This document shows, one piece after another, positions 6,599 to 16,352 of a DNA stretch of 31,630 nt (position 1 is its first letter; each line of letters begins with the position of its first letter). The stretch comes from Bacillus sp. X1(2014) (GTDB lineage: Bacteria; Bacillota; Bacilli; Bacillales_B; DSM-18226), in NCBI RefSeq assembly GCF_007678255.1, contig NZ_VEED01000032.1:1-31630 (forward strand), in the 5' to 3' direction. The notes below the pieces were generated by a model. That model saw only the letters and a list, made by a program, of their open reading frames with translations, ran no database searches and had not been told where the DNA came from. The position numbers and the translations under genes are program-made.

Positions 6599-8092
6599 AT
6601 GGTTGAGGATAAAAAACGAGTTATAAACTTGAAGATGTTTATTGATGGTGAATGGAAAGATGCCGAAAATCAAGAGACAAGCCCAGTAATTAATCCTGCA
6701 AGTGGTGAGGTTATATCATATGCGCCAGAAGGAACAATAGCTGATGCGCGTGCGGCAATTTATGCTGCACGAAAAGCTTTCGATGAAGGTGTTTGGTCTG
6801 GGATTTCTGCTCAGGAACGATCCTCCTATTTATTAAAGATTGCTGACAAAATTGATGAATATGCCGATGAATTGACCCATCTGGAAACGATGGATAATGG
6901 GAAACCATTGAGAGAAGCTGGTTTTGATGTTGGGGATGCAGCCGCCTGTTTTCGCTATTATGCAGGACTGATTACTAAGCCTGATGGACAGACCTATCAT
7001 GTTGCCGATCCAATGCAGGCCATGGTTGTCCGCGAACCGGTGGGAGTATGCGGTTTGATTGTTCCTTGGAACTATCCACTGTTAATGAGTGTGTGGAAAA
7101 TTGCCCCTGCCTTGGCTGCTGGAAATACAATTGTCTTTAAACCGTCCGAAGTGACACCAGTTACACCGAAAAAACTTTTTGAGATTTTTGAGGAAGTTGG
7201 TTTACCTAAAGGGGTTGCTAATCTGGTCATGGGAGCTGGAGCGGTTGTTGGAAATGAAATCGCTTCCCACCCTGAGGTTGATATGATTTCGTTTACCGGT
7301 GGTACGAAAACAGGCAAGCATATTATGAAAACAGCAGCTGACACGATGAAAAAAATTTCGTTAGAGCTGGGCGGTAAATCGCCGAATATCATTTTTGCTG
7401 ATGCGGACTTTGAAACAGCAGTGGATTATGCGTTATTTGGTATCTACGCAGGTTCGGGTCAAATATGTTCCGCTGGCTCAAGGATCCTTGTGGAAGAAAG
7501 CATCTATGATCAATTTGTCCAGCGCTTTGTGGAACGAGCAAAGCAAATTCAAGTTGGACCTGGTAATGATCCTGCAACAGAAATGGGCCCGCTTGTCAGT
7601 CAGGAACACTTAGAAAAGGTTCTTTCCTACATTGAACTAGGTAAAAAGGAAGGTGCGACAGTAGCCTGCGGTGGAAAGCGGATGGTCGCTAACGGATTAG
7701 GAAATGGTTATTTTGTGGAACCGACGGTTTTTGTCGATGTCACCCAAGAGATGAGAATTGTTCAGGAGGAAATCTTCGGTCCTGTTGTAGTCATCCAAAA
7801 ATTCAAGGACGAAGCAGAAGCTATTAAACTAGCAAATGGCACAGTATATGGGTTAGCCGGTGGTGTGTTTTCTAATAATGGTGCAAAGGCACTAAGGGTC
7901 ATTAAAAAGCTGCGTGCAGGGATTACTTGGGTAAATTCCTACCATCCTACCTATAACGAGGCACCGTGGGGCGGCTATAAGCAAAGTGGAATTGGACGCA
8001 GTCTTGGTACGTTTGGACTTGAAGAATTTCAAGAAATAAAACAGATAAATATCAATTTGCAGGTTGAACCAATTGGCTGGTTTTCTAATTAA
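6599..8092 (+). CDS. NAD(P)-dependent aldehyde dehydrogenase, probable 4-aminobutyraldehyde dehydrogenase
   Basis: 498-aa cytoplasmic aldehyde dehydrogenase. The nucleotide-binding VPWNYPL segment, the general base Glu256 (LELGGKSPN) and the catalytic Cys290 (SGQICSAGSR) are all present, with the family's usual 34-residue spacing between Glu and Cys. The ATG at 6599 has AAAGGAGG 7 nt upstream. By sequence it belongs to the betaine-aldehyde/GbsA-DhaS-like group, whose members often accept 4-aminobutanal. As first gene of an operon with putrescine aminotransferase it most likely oxidises 4-aminobutanal to GABA, the step done by PatD in E. coli. The exact substrate is inferred from context only. 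It is 24 nt upstream of patA. Confidence 0.9.
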   Translation: MVEDKKRVINLKMFIDGEWKDAENQETSPVINPASGEVISYAPEGTIADARAAIYAARKAFDEGVWSGISAQERSSYLLKIADKIDEYADELTHLETMDNGKPLREAGFDVGDAAACFRYYAGLITKPDGQTYHVADPMQAMVVREPVGVCGLIVPWNYPLLMSVWKIAPALAAGNTIVFKPSEVTPVTPKKLFEIFEEVGLPKGVANLVMGAGAVVGNEIASHPEVDMISFTGGTKTGKHIMKTAADTMKKISLELGGKSPNIIFADADFETAVDYALFGIYAGSGQICSAGSRILVEESIYDQFVQRFVERAKQIQVGPGNDPATEMGPLVSQEHLEKVLSYIELGKKEGATVACGGKRMVANGLGNGYFVEPTVFVDVTQEMRIVQEEIFGPVVVIQKFKDEAEAIKLANGTVYGLAGGVFSNNGAKALRVIKKLRAGITWVNSYHPTYNEAPWGGYKQSGIGRSLGTFGLEEFQEIKQININLQVEPIGWFSN

Positions 8093-9490
<1,398 letters not shown>

Positions 9491-9518
9491 CGATTTTTTT
9501 AAAAGGGGGAGCACAGAA

Positions 9519-10889
9519 GTGGAGAAGAAATATGTCAAGCTCCAAACAGAAATACCTGGACCGAAATCGAGGGAAATTTTGGAGCGAAGAAATAAATATG
9601 TCCCAAAAGGAATCAGTAATAACTGCCATTCCTTTGTTAAAAAAGCACAAGGAGCTTTGGTAGAAGATGTGGACGGTAATTGTTATATTGATTTTGCTGG
9701 TGCTATTGGAACGATAAACGTTGGCCACTCACATCCTAGAGTAGTTAGAGCCCTTCAGGAACAAGCAAGTCAATTTATCCACACCGGTTTTAATGTAATG
9801 ATGTATGAATCGTATATCACCTTAGCTGAGCGGCTTTGCCAACTTGCACCGGGTGAATTTGAAAAGCAGGCTGCTTTTTTTAACAGTGGTGCGGAAGCGG
9901 TTGAGAACGCCGTTAAGATTGCCAGGAAATATACAAAGCGCCAGGGAATCGTTTCGTTCACAAGGGGGTTCCATGGCCGAACATTAATGACCATGACAAT
10001 GACAAGTAAAGTGAAGCCTTATAAGTTCGGCTTTGGACCATTCGCTCCAGAGGTATACAAGGCGCCATACCCATATGCTTACCACCGCCCTGAAGGAATG
10101 GATGAACAGCAATATAGTGCCATGATGATCGACCAATTTGAACAGTTTTTACTGGCCGAAGTGGCACCTGAAACGATTGCTGCAGTCGTGATGGAACCCG
10201 TGCAAGGAGAAGGCGGATTTATAGTGCCTGACACCGCCTTTGTGAAACGGGTCAGAGAAATCTGTACACAGTATGGTATCTTGTTTATAGCCGATGAAAT
10301 ACAAACTGGGTTCGCGCGGACAGGAAAGTATTTTGCGATTGATCATTTTGGGGTGGTACCTGATTTAATTACGATTTCGAAATCAATGGGCGCTGGCGTT
10401 CCTATTAGCGGCGTGATTGGCAGGGCGGAAATTATGAATACTGCCGAAATTGGTGAAATCGGTGGAACCTACGCGGGAAGTCCGCTAGGATGTAGGGCAG
10501 CACTGACAGTCTTAGATATTATTGAAAATGAACAACTTAATGACCGGGCAAGAAAAATTGGTATTCGCGTGCTTGAAAAGATGCACCTTCTAGCCGAGCG
10601 GTTCGAGGGAATTGGTGATATCCGAGGTCTAGGTGCGATGTGTGCGATGGAAATAGTGAAGGACCGGCAATCCAAAGCACCAGATAAAGAAGCGACTGGA
10701 AAAATTGTAAAAGCTGCTGGGGAACGCGGCCTGATGTTACTTAGTGCTGGGATTTATAGCAATGTGATTCGCCTTCTCATGCCAATTACCATCACAGATG
10801 ATCAACTGGAAGAAGGTTTGCAAATTATGGAGGAAGCGATAGAAGCAGTATATACAAATGATCCTGCCTTATCGGTTGGAGGGGAATAA
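9519..10889 (+). CDS. gabT: 4-aminobutyrate aminotransferase
   Basis: 456-aa class III PLP aminotransferase beginning TEIPGPKS after a short lead, as GabT proteins do. It has FNSGAEAVENAVKIAR, GFHGRT, EPVQGEGG, DEIQTGFARTG and the PLP lysine Lys288 (ITISKSMGAG). It converts GABA and 2-oxoglutarate to succinate semialdehyde and glutamate. The start is set at GTG 9519, 8 nt after AAGGGGGA; the longer reading from ATG 9483 would overlap patA and has no ribosome binding site. It lies 28 nt after patA and 2 nt before gabD, so the three are one transcript. Confidence 0.93.
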   Translation: MEKKYVKLQTEIPGPKSREILERRNKYVPKGISNNCHSFVKKAQGALVEDVDGNCYIDFAGAIGTINVGHSHPRVVRALQEQASQFIHTGFNVMMYESYITLAERLCQLAPGEFEKQAAFFNSGAEAVENAVKIARKYTKRQGIVSFTRGFHGRTLMTMTMTSKVKPYKFGFGPFAPEVYKAPYPYAYHRPEGMDEQQYSAMMIDQFEQFLLAEVAPETIAAVVMEPVQGEGGFIVPDTAFVKRVREICTQYGILFIADEIQTGFARTGKYFAIDHFGVVPDLITISKSMGAGVPISGVIGRAEIMNTAEIGEIGGTYAGSPLGCRAALTVLDIIENEQLNDRARKIGIRVLEKMHLLAERFEGIGDIRGLGAMCAMEIVKDRQSKAPDKEATGKIVKAAGERGLMLLSAGIYSNVIRLLMPITITDDQLEEGLQIMEEAIEAVYTNDPALSVGGE

Positions 10890-10891
10890 AA

Positions 10892-12349
10892 ATGGATATT
10901 GTAAATAAAAATTATCAAATCTATCCCATGTATATTAATGGGGAATGGGTTGGCAATGATTATGAGGTTTTAACTGAAATTAATAATCCAGCTACTAAAG
11001 AAGTAATTGGTGCTGTGCCAACAGGTGGTGCTTATGAAGCAGAACAAGCGGTGGATGCTGCCCATAAAGCCTTTAAGGTCTGGTCGAAAAAAACAGCGGA
11101 TGAGCGGTATCAACTCTTGATGAAATGGTTTTACTTAATTGAGGAAAACAAGCATGAAATTGCAAGGATCATGACAATTGAACAAGGTAAGCCACTTAAA
11201 GAAGCGCTGGGTGAAGTTCAGTATGCAAATGGCTTTATCTCTTGGTATGCCGAAGAGGGAAAACGGGTATATGGTGAGACGATTCCAGCTACACATCCAC
11301 ATAAAAGAATACTAGTTAGAAAAGAACCGGTTGGTGTGATTGCAGCGATTACTCCGTGGAATTTCCCGGCTGCCATGATTACGAGAAAAGTAGCACCTGC
11401 CCTCGCAGCAGGTTGTACGGCTGTTGTGAAGCCCGCAAATCAAACACCGCTTACGGCATTAAAAATGGCTGAGCTAGCCCATGAAGCAGGCATTCCTGCA
11501 GGGGTGCTGAACGTGATTACTGGAAGGTCGTCAGAAATTGGTGAAGTGTGGCTGAAGGATCCACGCGTGACAAAGATTACCTTTACAGGGTCAACCGAGG
11601 TAGGAAAGACGTTAATGCGTGGTGCCGCTGATACTGTCAAAAAGGTTTCCCTCGAGCTTGGTGGGAATGCCCCATTTATCGTAATGGATGATGCGAATTT
11701 AGCGAAAGCCGCTGAAGGACTTTTACAATCAAAATTTCGAAATGCTGGTCAAACCTGCATTTGTACGAATCGTGTTTATGTGCAGGAAGGGATTGCAGAT
11801 GAATTTACTAAGCTTTTTCAAGCAGAATTAGAAAAGCTAAAAGTCGGCAACGGACTGGAAGCGGGAACGGATATTGGTCCATTAATTGATCATGCCGCTT
11901 ATAAAAAAGTAGATGGGCTGGTTAAGGACGCAGTTGAGAAAGGTGGAAAAGTCATTTATAGCGGACTTACCCCAGCTGAAAATAACGGATATTTCTATGC
12001 ACCTACAATTTTGACCAATATTAATGATGAGATGGAATGTATGAAAGATGAAATCTTTGGCCCACTCGCTCCGATTTCCACTTTTAAAACCGAAGAAGAA
12101 GTTATTGAACGGGCCAACAATTCTTGTTACGGATTAGCTGCCTATGTGTATACAGAAAATTTAAGCCGTTCTTTTAGAATAACGGAACAGTTAGAGTACG
12201 GTATCATTGGCCTAAACGATGCCCTGCCTTCAGTCGTTCAAGCGCCTTTCGGGGGCTTTAAGGAGAGTGGTCTTGGCCGTGAAGGTGGACACTACGGAAT
12301 TGAAGAGTTTTTAGAAGTAAAATATATATCGATAGGTTTGGATTTATAA
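10892..12349 (+). CDS. gabD: Succinate-semialdehyde dehydrogenase
   Basis: 485-aa aldehyde dehydrogenase of GabD type and length. It has the nucleotide-binding TPWNFP, general base Glu255 (LELGGNAPF) and catalytic Cys289 in GQTCICTNR, the GabD signature with a second Cys two residues on, and APFGGFKESGLGREGG near the end. It oxidises succinate semialdehyde to succinate, feeding the TCA cycle. A GGAGGGG ribosome binding site lies inside the end of gabT, suggesting translational coupling. Last gene of the operon, followed by the shared terminator at 12374. Confidence 0.94.
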   Translation: MDIVNKNYQIYPMYINGEWVGNDYEVLTEINNPATKEVIGAVPTGGAYEAEQAVDAAHKAFKVWSKKTADERYQLLMKWFYLIEENKHEIARIMTIEQGKPLKEALGEVQYANGFISWYAEEGKRVYGETIPATHPHKRILVRKEPVGVIAAITPWNFPAAMITRKVAPALAAGCTAVVKPANQTPLTALKMAELAHEAGIPAGVLNVITGRSSEIGEVWLKDPRVTKITFTGSTEVGKTLMRGAADTVKKVSLELGGNAPFIVMDDANLAKAAEGLLQSKFRNAGQTCICTNRVYVQEGIADEFTKLFQAELEKLKVGNGLEAGTDIGPLIDHAAYKKVDGLVKDAVEKGGKVIYSGLTPAENNGYFYAPTILTNINDEMECMKDEIFGPLAPISTFKTEEEVIERANNSCYGLAAYVYTENLSRSFRITEQLEYGIIGLNDALPSVVQAPFGGFKESGLGREGGHYGIEEFLEVKYISIGLDL

Positions 12350-12373
12350 TAGCGTTTTAAAAAATTGCCATTG

Positions 12374-12426
12374 AAAAAGAACAAGCCATGTAGTAGGAAA
12401 CCTACCTAAATGGGCTTGTTCTTTTT
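12374..12426. terminator. Bidirectional terminator between gabD and the selenoprotein gene
   Basis: AAAAAGAACAAGCC (12374-12387) pairs perfectly with its complement at 12413-12426, with an inner GTAGG/CCTAC helix in the loop. A-rich on one side and T-rich on the other, so it can serve both convergent genes. Confidence 0.85.
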
Positions 12427-12973
12427 AATGTGTATTTAAAATGGATAAGATAGTATCTATGGAAGCATGATCAGCTGGCTCAGTATCGATGTGTTTCCAA
12501 ATTACCTTTCCCTTATCATCATAAATCCAAGTTCCACCTTGAATATAGATATCATGGGTTTTCATTGCTTTTTGGACAAGCTTTTTCTGGGCTTCGTCCT
12601 CTGGCAAAAATGCCTTTGACCCATGTTTTAAGTAGGCAGTTGCTGCCTGTAAAAGCAGTCTCCACTTAGGCATTGTCTGGTGGCCCATTTCACGATAAAG
12701 TTCCCTTTTTGGATCTCCATATATCGTATAGGGGAAGGGTCCAAATACTTGAACAAATTGTTCTAAATATGCCTGGATGGATGGGGTTATGACATGGACT
12801 TGATAGCCTGTCGACTCTAATTCTTCATACCTCTCACGCAACTGCGTAAGCATTTCTCGACAAACTGGTCAGCCAGGGTGTCTAACAAAGACAACGACGC
12901 TTTTCTGATTTTTAATGATTTCTTTCAAGGTTTGTTTATCGGCTGTAAATGGTTTTTCTAATGTGACTGCCAT
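12425..12973 (-). CDS. Probable selenoprotein: AhpC/TSA (peroxiredoxin/thioredoxin-like) protein with UxxC motif
   Basis: Read through a single in-frame TGA at 12871-12869, this gene encodes 182 aa. The N-terminus, with the thioredoxin-fold beta strand VVVFVRHPG, runs straight into Sec35-Pro-Val-Cys38-Arg-Glu-Met, the redox-active site of AhpC/TSA-like proteins that normally reads CPxC. The remainder continues the fold (YQVHVITPS, then GGTWIYDDKGKVIWKH). Homology on both sides of the TGA, a selenocysteine exactly at the redox position and a hairpin just downstream make selenocysteine insertion much likelier than a nonsense mutation. The start is set at the second of two adjacent ATGs (12973), 5 nt after GAGGTGA; 12976 is the alternative. 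It probably reduces peroxides or disulfides. The Sec machinery (selA, selB, selD, tRNA-Sec) is not in the window. Confidence 0.85.
12833..12871 (-). promoter_or_regulatory. Bacterial SECIS-like element with its UGA codon
   Basis: On the minus strand the UGA (12871-12869) is followed after 18 nt by CUUACGC-AGUU-GCGUGAG: a 7-bp stem (one G-U pair) with a 4-nt apical loop holding G at its second position. The UGA-to-loop distance is 25 nt, inside the 16-37 nt range described for bSECIS elements. The stem lies within the coding sequence, as expected in bacteria. Confidence 0.72.
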
Positions 12974-13013
12974 CATTCTCACCTCGGTGTGTTAAATAAA
13001 TTATTTTCTTATA

Positions 13014-13064
13014 AAATTTAAGTCGTGCACGATTAAATTTATAGCAATTTAATAAGAGTGTCAA
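13014..13064 (-). promoter_or_regulatory. Promoter and palindromic operator of the selenoprotein gene
   Basis: On the minus strand a perfect -35 TTGACA (13064-13059) is followed after 17 bp by TAAATT, or after 15 bp by TATAAA. The -10 region overlaps a large inverted repeat: AAATTTAA (13014-13021), G, the perfect palindrome TCGTGCACGA (13023-13032), TTAAATTT (13033-13040). A repressor there would block initiation; the form suits a MarR-type redox regulator, but the factor is not identified. The same element lies about 125 bp upstream of the divergent HAD gene. Confidence 0.6.
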
Positions 13065-13164
13065 CGGCAGATAATAAAATGTTTTATAAAATAATTTACT
13101 TCAAATTGTTTGTCCTACTGTGTTACGATAACGTAATAAAGTAAAAAGGAAATGAGGATGGAAT

Positions 13165-14289
13165 TTGATTAAAACCATTTTGTTTGATGTTGATGGGGTA
13201 CTATTAAGCGAGGAACATTATTTTGATGCTTCTGCACTAACCGTTTGGGAAATGCTGATCAGCCCAAATTACTTGGGACTCGAACCTATGCAGTTTAAAA
13301 CGGATTATAATGATGAGGAAATCCAGGAAATAAGAGATTTAGTATTTGAAAACGATAATGTTTTAAAGTTTATGAAATCACGCGGCCTAAACGCCAACTG
13401 GGACATGATCTACCTTGCATTCTGCCACCAGCTAATCCATCTGCTCGCGCAAATCAAAGATACTGAATTGGAGAAAATTAATACCTGGTGTCAGGCACCA
13501 ATCAATCGTGAAGCCCTAGTTGAGATGGGCAAGGTGTTAAGTAACTATTCTGTAAGGATGAACTTCGATTTGTTTGTGAAGGAGTTTGCTCGCTCAGAGG
13601 CAACGAAGCAGGAGTTGTTTAGTTATTTGAATGAGCTAGCCTCTGAGAAAATGGGGGTAGAAACTTCGATTTTTAATAAGGGTGAGCTTTGGTCCGTTTG
13701 TGAGCATGTTTCCCAAGAGTGGTATGTGGGGGATGAACATGTCCTCGCTTCGACTGGAAGGCAATCTGTTCAACATGGGAAAAAGGGCTTCTTGGCAAAT
13801 GAAACAACATTAGCTCCTAGGCAGGAAATTGACGAGTTATTCCAATTCCTGAATTCATCCGGATACATGATTGGTATTGGGACAGGCAGGCCCGAACTTG
13901 AAACTATTCAGCCATTTCAGCATTTAGATTGGTTGAAGCATTTTAATGAAAATCGGATCGTAACTGCTGATGATGTGCTAAAGGCGGAAGTGGAGCTTCC
14001 AGAACGAATGTCACTATCGAAACCGCACCCATTTACATATATTATGGGGCTGCTTGGGAAGGAGACACCCATTCAAGAGTGTTTAAATACGAGATTACCG
14101 CTTGAAAATGCTGAGACAGTTTTAGTTGTAGGAGACTCTTTGGCGGATTTATTAGCAGCAAGAAAACTTGGCTGTCAGTTTGCAGCCGTTCTAACCGGCC
14201 TTTCAGGAAAAGATGCGAGAAGTGACTTTGAAAAACATAAAGCAGACTACATTCTTGATACAGTGCTCGATTTGAAAGGTATATTATGA
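13165..14289 (+). CDS. HAD-superfamily hydrolase of unknown substrate
   Basis: 374 aa. It opens with the HAD motif I FDVDGV (nucleophile Asp8, acid/base Asp10) and has the late motif GDSLADLLAARKLG from 323, whose acidic residues bind magnesium. The stretch between (roughly 30-230) is a long, mostly helical insertion, larger than the cap of ordinary phosphatases. No signal peptide is present. Start is TTG at 13165 with GAGG 7 nt upstream; an ATG at 13158 runs into a stop at once. It stands alone, divergent from the selenoprotein gene and convergent with serA. A phosphatase activity is likely from the motifs; the substrate cannot be inferred. Confidence 0.85.
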   Translation: MIKTILFDVDGVLLSEEHYFDASALTVWEMLISPNYLGLEPMQFKTDYNDEEIQEIRDLVFENDNVLKFMKSRGLNANWDMIYLAFCHQLIHLLAQIKDTELEKINTWCQAPINREALVEMGKVLSNYSVRMNFDLFVKEFARSEATKQELFSYLNELASEKMGVETSIFNKGELWSVCEHVSQEWYVGDEHVLASTGRQSVQHGKKGFLANETTLAPRQEIDELFQFLNSSGYMIGIGTGRPELETIQPFQHLDWLKHFNENRIVTADDVLKAEVELPERMSLSKPHPFTYIMGLLGKETPIQECLNTRLPLENAETVLVVGDSLADLLAARKLGCQFAAVLTGLSGKDARSDFEKHKADYILDTVLDLKGIL

Positions 14290-14302
14290 AAAATATAGAA
14301 AA

Positions 14303-14324
14303 GGGATTGCCTCAGTGCAATCCC
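14303..14324. terminator. Hairpin terminator between the HAD gene and serA
   Basis: GGGATTGC/GCAATCCC stem (14303-14310 with 14317-14324). T-rich tail on the minus-strand side (TTTTCTATATTTTT), so mainly a serA terminator. Confidence 0.65.
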
Positions 14325-14335
14325 TCATTTCTTCG

Positions 14336-15979
14336 CTAGATATTCTCTAGCTTCTCTAATTCCATACGGCCAGGTTCAAATGTATCCACGTTCGACAACT
14401 CCAGAACTTGTGCTTCTTCTAATCCATCAATTAATTTTAAGACGTGAATGACGTCGGTTTTTAATGTTTTATCCACAGTTAATACCATGATTGCCTCACC
14501 GCCTACTTCCGTACGACCAACCTGCATCGTGCCAATATTGATTTGATGGTCTCCTAAGAGTGAACCTACCTTGCCAATCATACCTGGAACATCTCGATGT
14601 TTGATATATAATAGGAACTTTTCTGGTTTAACATCAATACGGTATTGGTTGATTTTTAGAATTCTCGCTCCATACCCGTTTAAGACGGTTGCCCCAATTT
14701 TTGCTGTTTCAATATCGTTGGAGACACTTAGTTCCATATAATTAGCAAATCCTTTATTCGTTGCATTTTTAACGACATTATACGAAACCCCTTGCTCTTT
14801 TAGTAAGTGCAAAGCATTAATTAGATTAACTGAATCGCTTAAATGATAGGACAAGACACCTTTTAACATGGTACGAGTCAACAATTCTGTATCTTCATCA
14901 ATTAAATTGCCATAATAATTGATTTCTATTTTAGCAGGAGCCTGCTTATTTAATAATTGAATGACGAGCTGCCCCATTTGGTCCCCAAGAAGTAGGTACG
15001 GCTGTAGCTTCGCTTGGGTTTCTCCTGACATTTGCGGCATATTAACAGCGTTTTGAATCGACTGTGATTCAAAAATCTCAATGATTTCCGCGCTGACTTC
15101 TTGGGCTACTTTTTCCTGTGCTTCGACCGTAGAAGCACCGAGATGTGGTGTTACAATGATATTTGGATTCTGCAATAATTCTGGGTCGGAAACAGGCTCT
15201 TTTTCAAATACGTCAAGCGCAGCACCTGCAACATGGCCGGACTGAATGGCTCTAACTAATGACTTTTCATCAATCACACCACCACGGGCACAATTGACAA
15301 ATCGGACGCCTTTTTTTGTTTTTCGTAAATACGCATCATTAATCAGTCCTCTTGTGTCATTGGTAAGAGGTGTATGAATAGTAATAAAATCTGATTCTTG
15401 TGCAATTACATCGAGGCTCGCTTTCGTCATTCCAAGTTTTTTTGCCCGTTCTTCGGTCAGGTACGGATCAAATCCTAAAATGTTCATCCCAAAGCTTTTT
15501 GCCCGTTTCGCTACTTCTGTTCCGATTTTACCCATGCCAATCACGCCAAGAGTTTTTTTGTATAATTCCACACCCTTAAAGGAGTTACGGTCCCATTGCC
15601 CAGATACTGTCTTTTGGTGGGCTTGAGGAATTTTCCGCGCCAATGATAGCATCATTGCTATGGTATGCTCCGTTGCTGCGATGGTATTGGCGCCCGGGGC
15701 ATTGATGACAATGATCCCTTTTTTCGTTGCCGCATTCACATCGATATTATCTACACCGACACCTGCTCTAGCAATCACGCGGAGACGGCCGGCTGCTTTG
15801 AGCAGTTCTTCACTTACTTTGGTTTGGCTGCGGACAATCAGGGCGTCGTATTCTCCAATTATATTTTTTAATTCTTTTGTAGGTAGTGTTGGCTGGCGTT
15901 CTACGGTAAAATTAGGGTGTTCAATTAAACATTTCAATCCTGTGTTGCTAATTCCATCGGTTACCAGTACCTTATACAT
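14336..15979 (-). CDS. serA: D-3-phosphoglycerate dehydrogenase
   Basis: 547-aa long-form SerA, slightly longer than the roughly 525 aa of B. subtilis. Order of parts: N-terminal substrate-binding half, NAD-binding domain with GxGxxG at 148-153 (VIGMGKIG), the catalytic segments CARGGVIDE, VFEKEPV and TPHLGAS, then an intervening domain and a C-terminal ACT domain (LLYIKHRDVPGMIGKVG). It oxidises 3-phosphoglycerate to 3-phosphohydroxypyruvate, the first step of serine synthesis; the ACT domain is the usual site of serine feedback. ATG preceded by AAAGGAGG. Transcribed alone behind a short T-box-type leader. Confidence 0.96.
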   Translation of the reverse strand: MYKVLVTDGISNTGLKCLIEHPNFTVERQPTLPTKELKNIIGEYDALIVRSQTKVSEELLKAAGRLRVIARAGVGVDNIDVNAATKKGIIVINAPGANTIAATEHTIAMMLSLARKIPQAHQKTVSGQWDRNSFKGVELYKKTLGVIGMGKIGTEVAKRAKSFGMNILGFDPYLTEERAKKLGMTKASLDVIAQESDFITIHTPLTNDTRGLINDAYLRKTKKGVRFVNCARGGVIDEKSLVRAIQSGHVAGAALDVFEKEPVSDPELLQNPNIIVTPHLGASTVEAQEKVAQEVSAEIIEIFESQSIQNAVNMPQMSGETQAKLQPYLLLGDQMGQLVIQLLNKQAPAKIEINYYGNLIDEDTELLTRTMLKGVLSYHLSDSVNLINALHLLKEQGVSYNVVKNATNKGFANYMELSVSNDIETAKIGATVLNGYGARILKINQYRIDVKPEKFLLYIKHRDVPGMIGKVGSLLGDHQINIGTMQVGRTEVGGEAIMVLTVDKTLKTDVIHVLKLIDGLEEAQVLELSNVDTFEPGRMELEKLENI

Positions 15980-16004
15980 GCTTGTAATCCTCCTTTAATT
16001 TTCT

Positions 16005-16118
16005 AATAAAAAACGCCCCTCATAACAGACTGATTTGTCTTGTTATGAGGGACGTGTGTAAATAGTGGTGCCACCCTCGTTTGCTGAGCCATATTCTTTA
16101 GGTCGTCTTTGTCATCAC
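16005..16118 (-). promoter_or_regulatory. T-box-type leader of serA, apparently lacking most of stem I
   Basis: On the minus strand the T-box signature AGGGTGGCACCAC lies at 16077-16065, followed by the antiterminator partner CGTCCCTC and a strong terminator (stem 16051-16041/16027-16017 plus GTC/GAC, then TTTTTT, about 25 nt before the serA start). Only about 40-50 nt of possible leader (GUGAUGACAAAGACGACC onwards) precede the signature; upstream lies very AT-rich sequence with a TATAAA at 16130-16125. The GAUGA-AAGACGA start resembles the 5' end of a normal stem I, but the specifier and AGUA/GGUG elements are not visible. tRNA-Ser would be the expected ligand. Confidence 0.75.
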
Positions 16119-16284
16119 TTGTTATTTATAGAAACGTAAAATTAATTGAATATTCAAAAATAAACTAAATATAGGGATTATTCTACAACCAAACCTTAAG
16201 GATTGTAAAGGGAAAGAAGATAAAATTAATAAAAAATATGATAAAAAATTTTGTTCAAAAGTTATTATCCTTTTATGACGCGGT

Positions 16285-16298
16285 GGTAAGCGTTTACA
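16285..16298. promoter_or_regulatory. cre (CcpA) site between serA and hom
   Basis: On the minus strand TGTAAACGCTTACC, matching 13 of 14 positions of the cre consensus, including the central CG. It lies 26 bp upstream of the hom -35 hexamer (an activating position) and about 155 bp upstream of the likely serA start region. Which gene it serves is not clear. Confidence 0.5.
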
Positions 16299-16323
16299 GA
16301 ATAGAATACTAGAAACATATCTA

Positions 16324-16352
16324 TTGTAAAAAAATTCAGAGAATAATATAAT
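16324..16352 (+). promoter_or_regulatory. Sigma-A promoter of hom-thrB
   Basis: TTGTAA, 17-bp spacer, TATAAT. Transcription would start near 16359, about 50 nt before the hom ATG. Confidence 0.75.

Noticed and set aside
12425..12853. Treating the minus-strand gene as a complete 142-aa protein
   Set aside because: The ATG at 12853 has no ribosome binding site, and the coding similarity continues upstream across the TGA to a thioredoxin-fold N-terminus.
12869..12871. TGA as a simple nonsense mutation (pseudogene)
   Set aside because: It falls exactly at the redox residue, is followed by a SECIS-like hairpin, and both flanks are intact; still it cannot be fully excluded without the rest of the genome.
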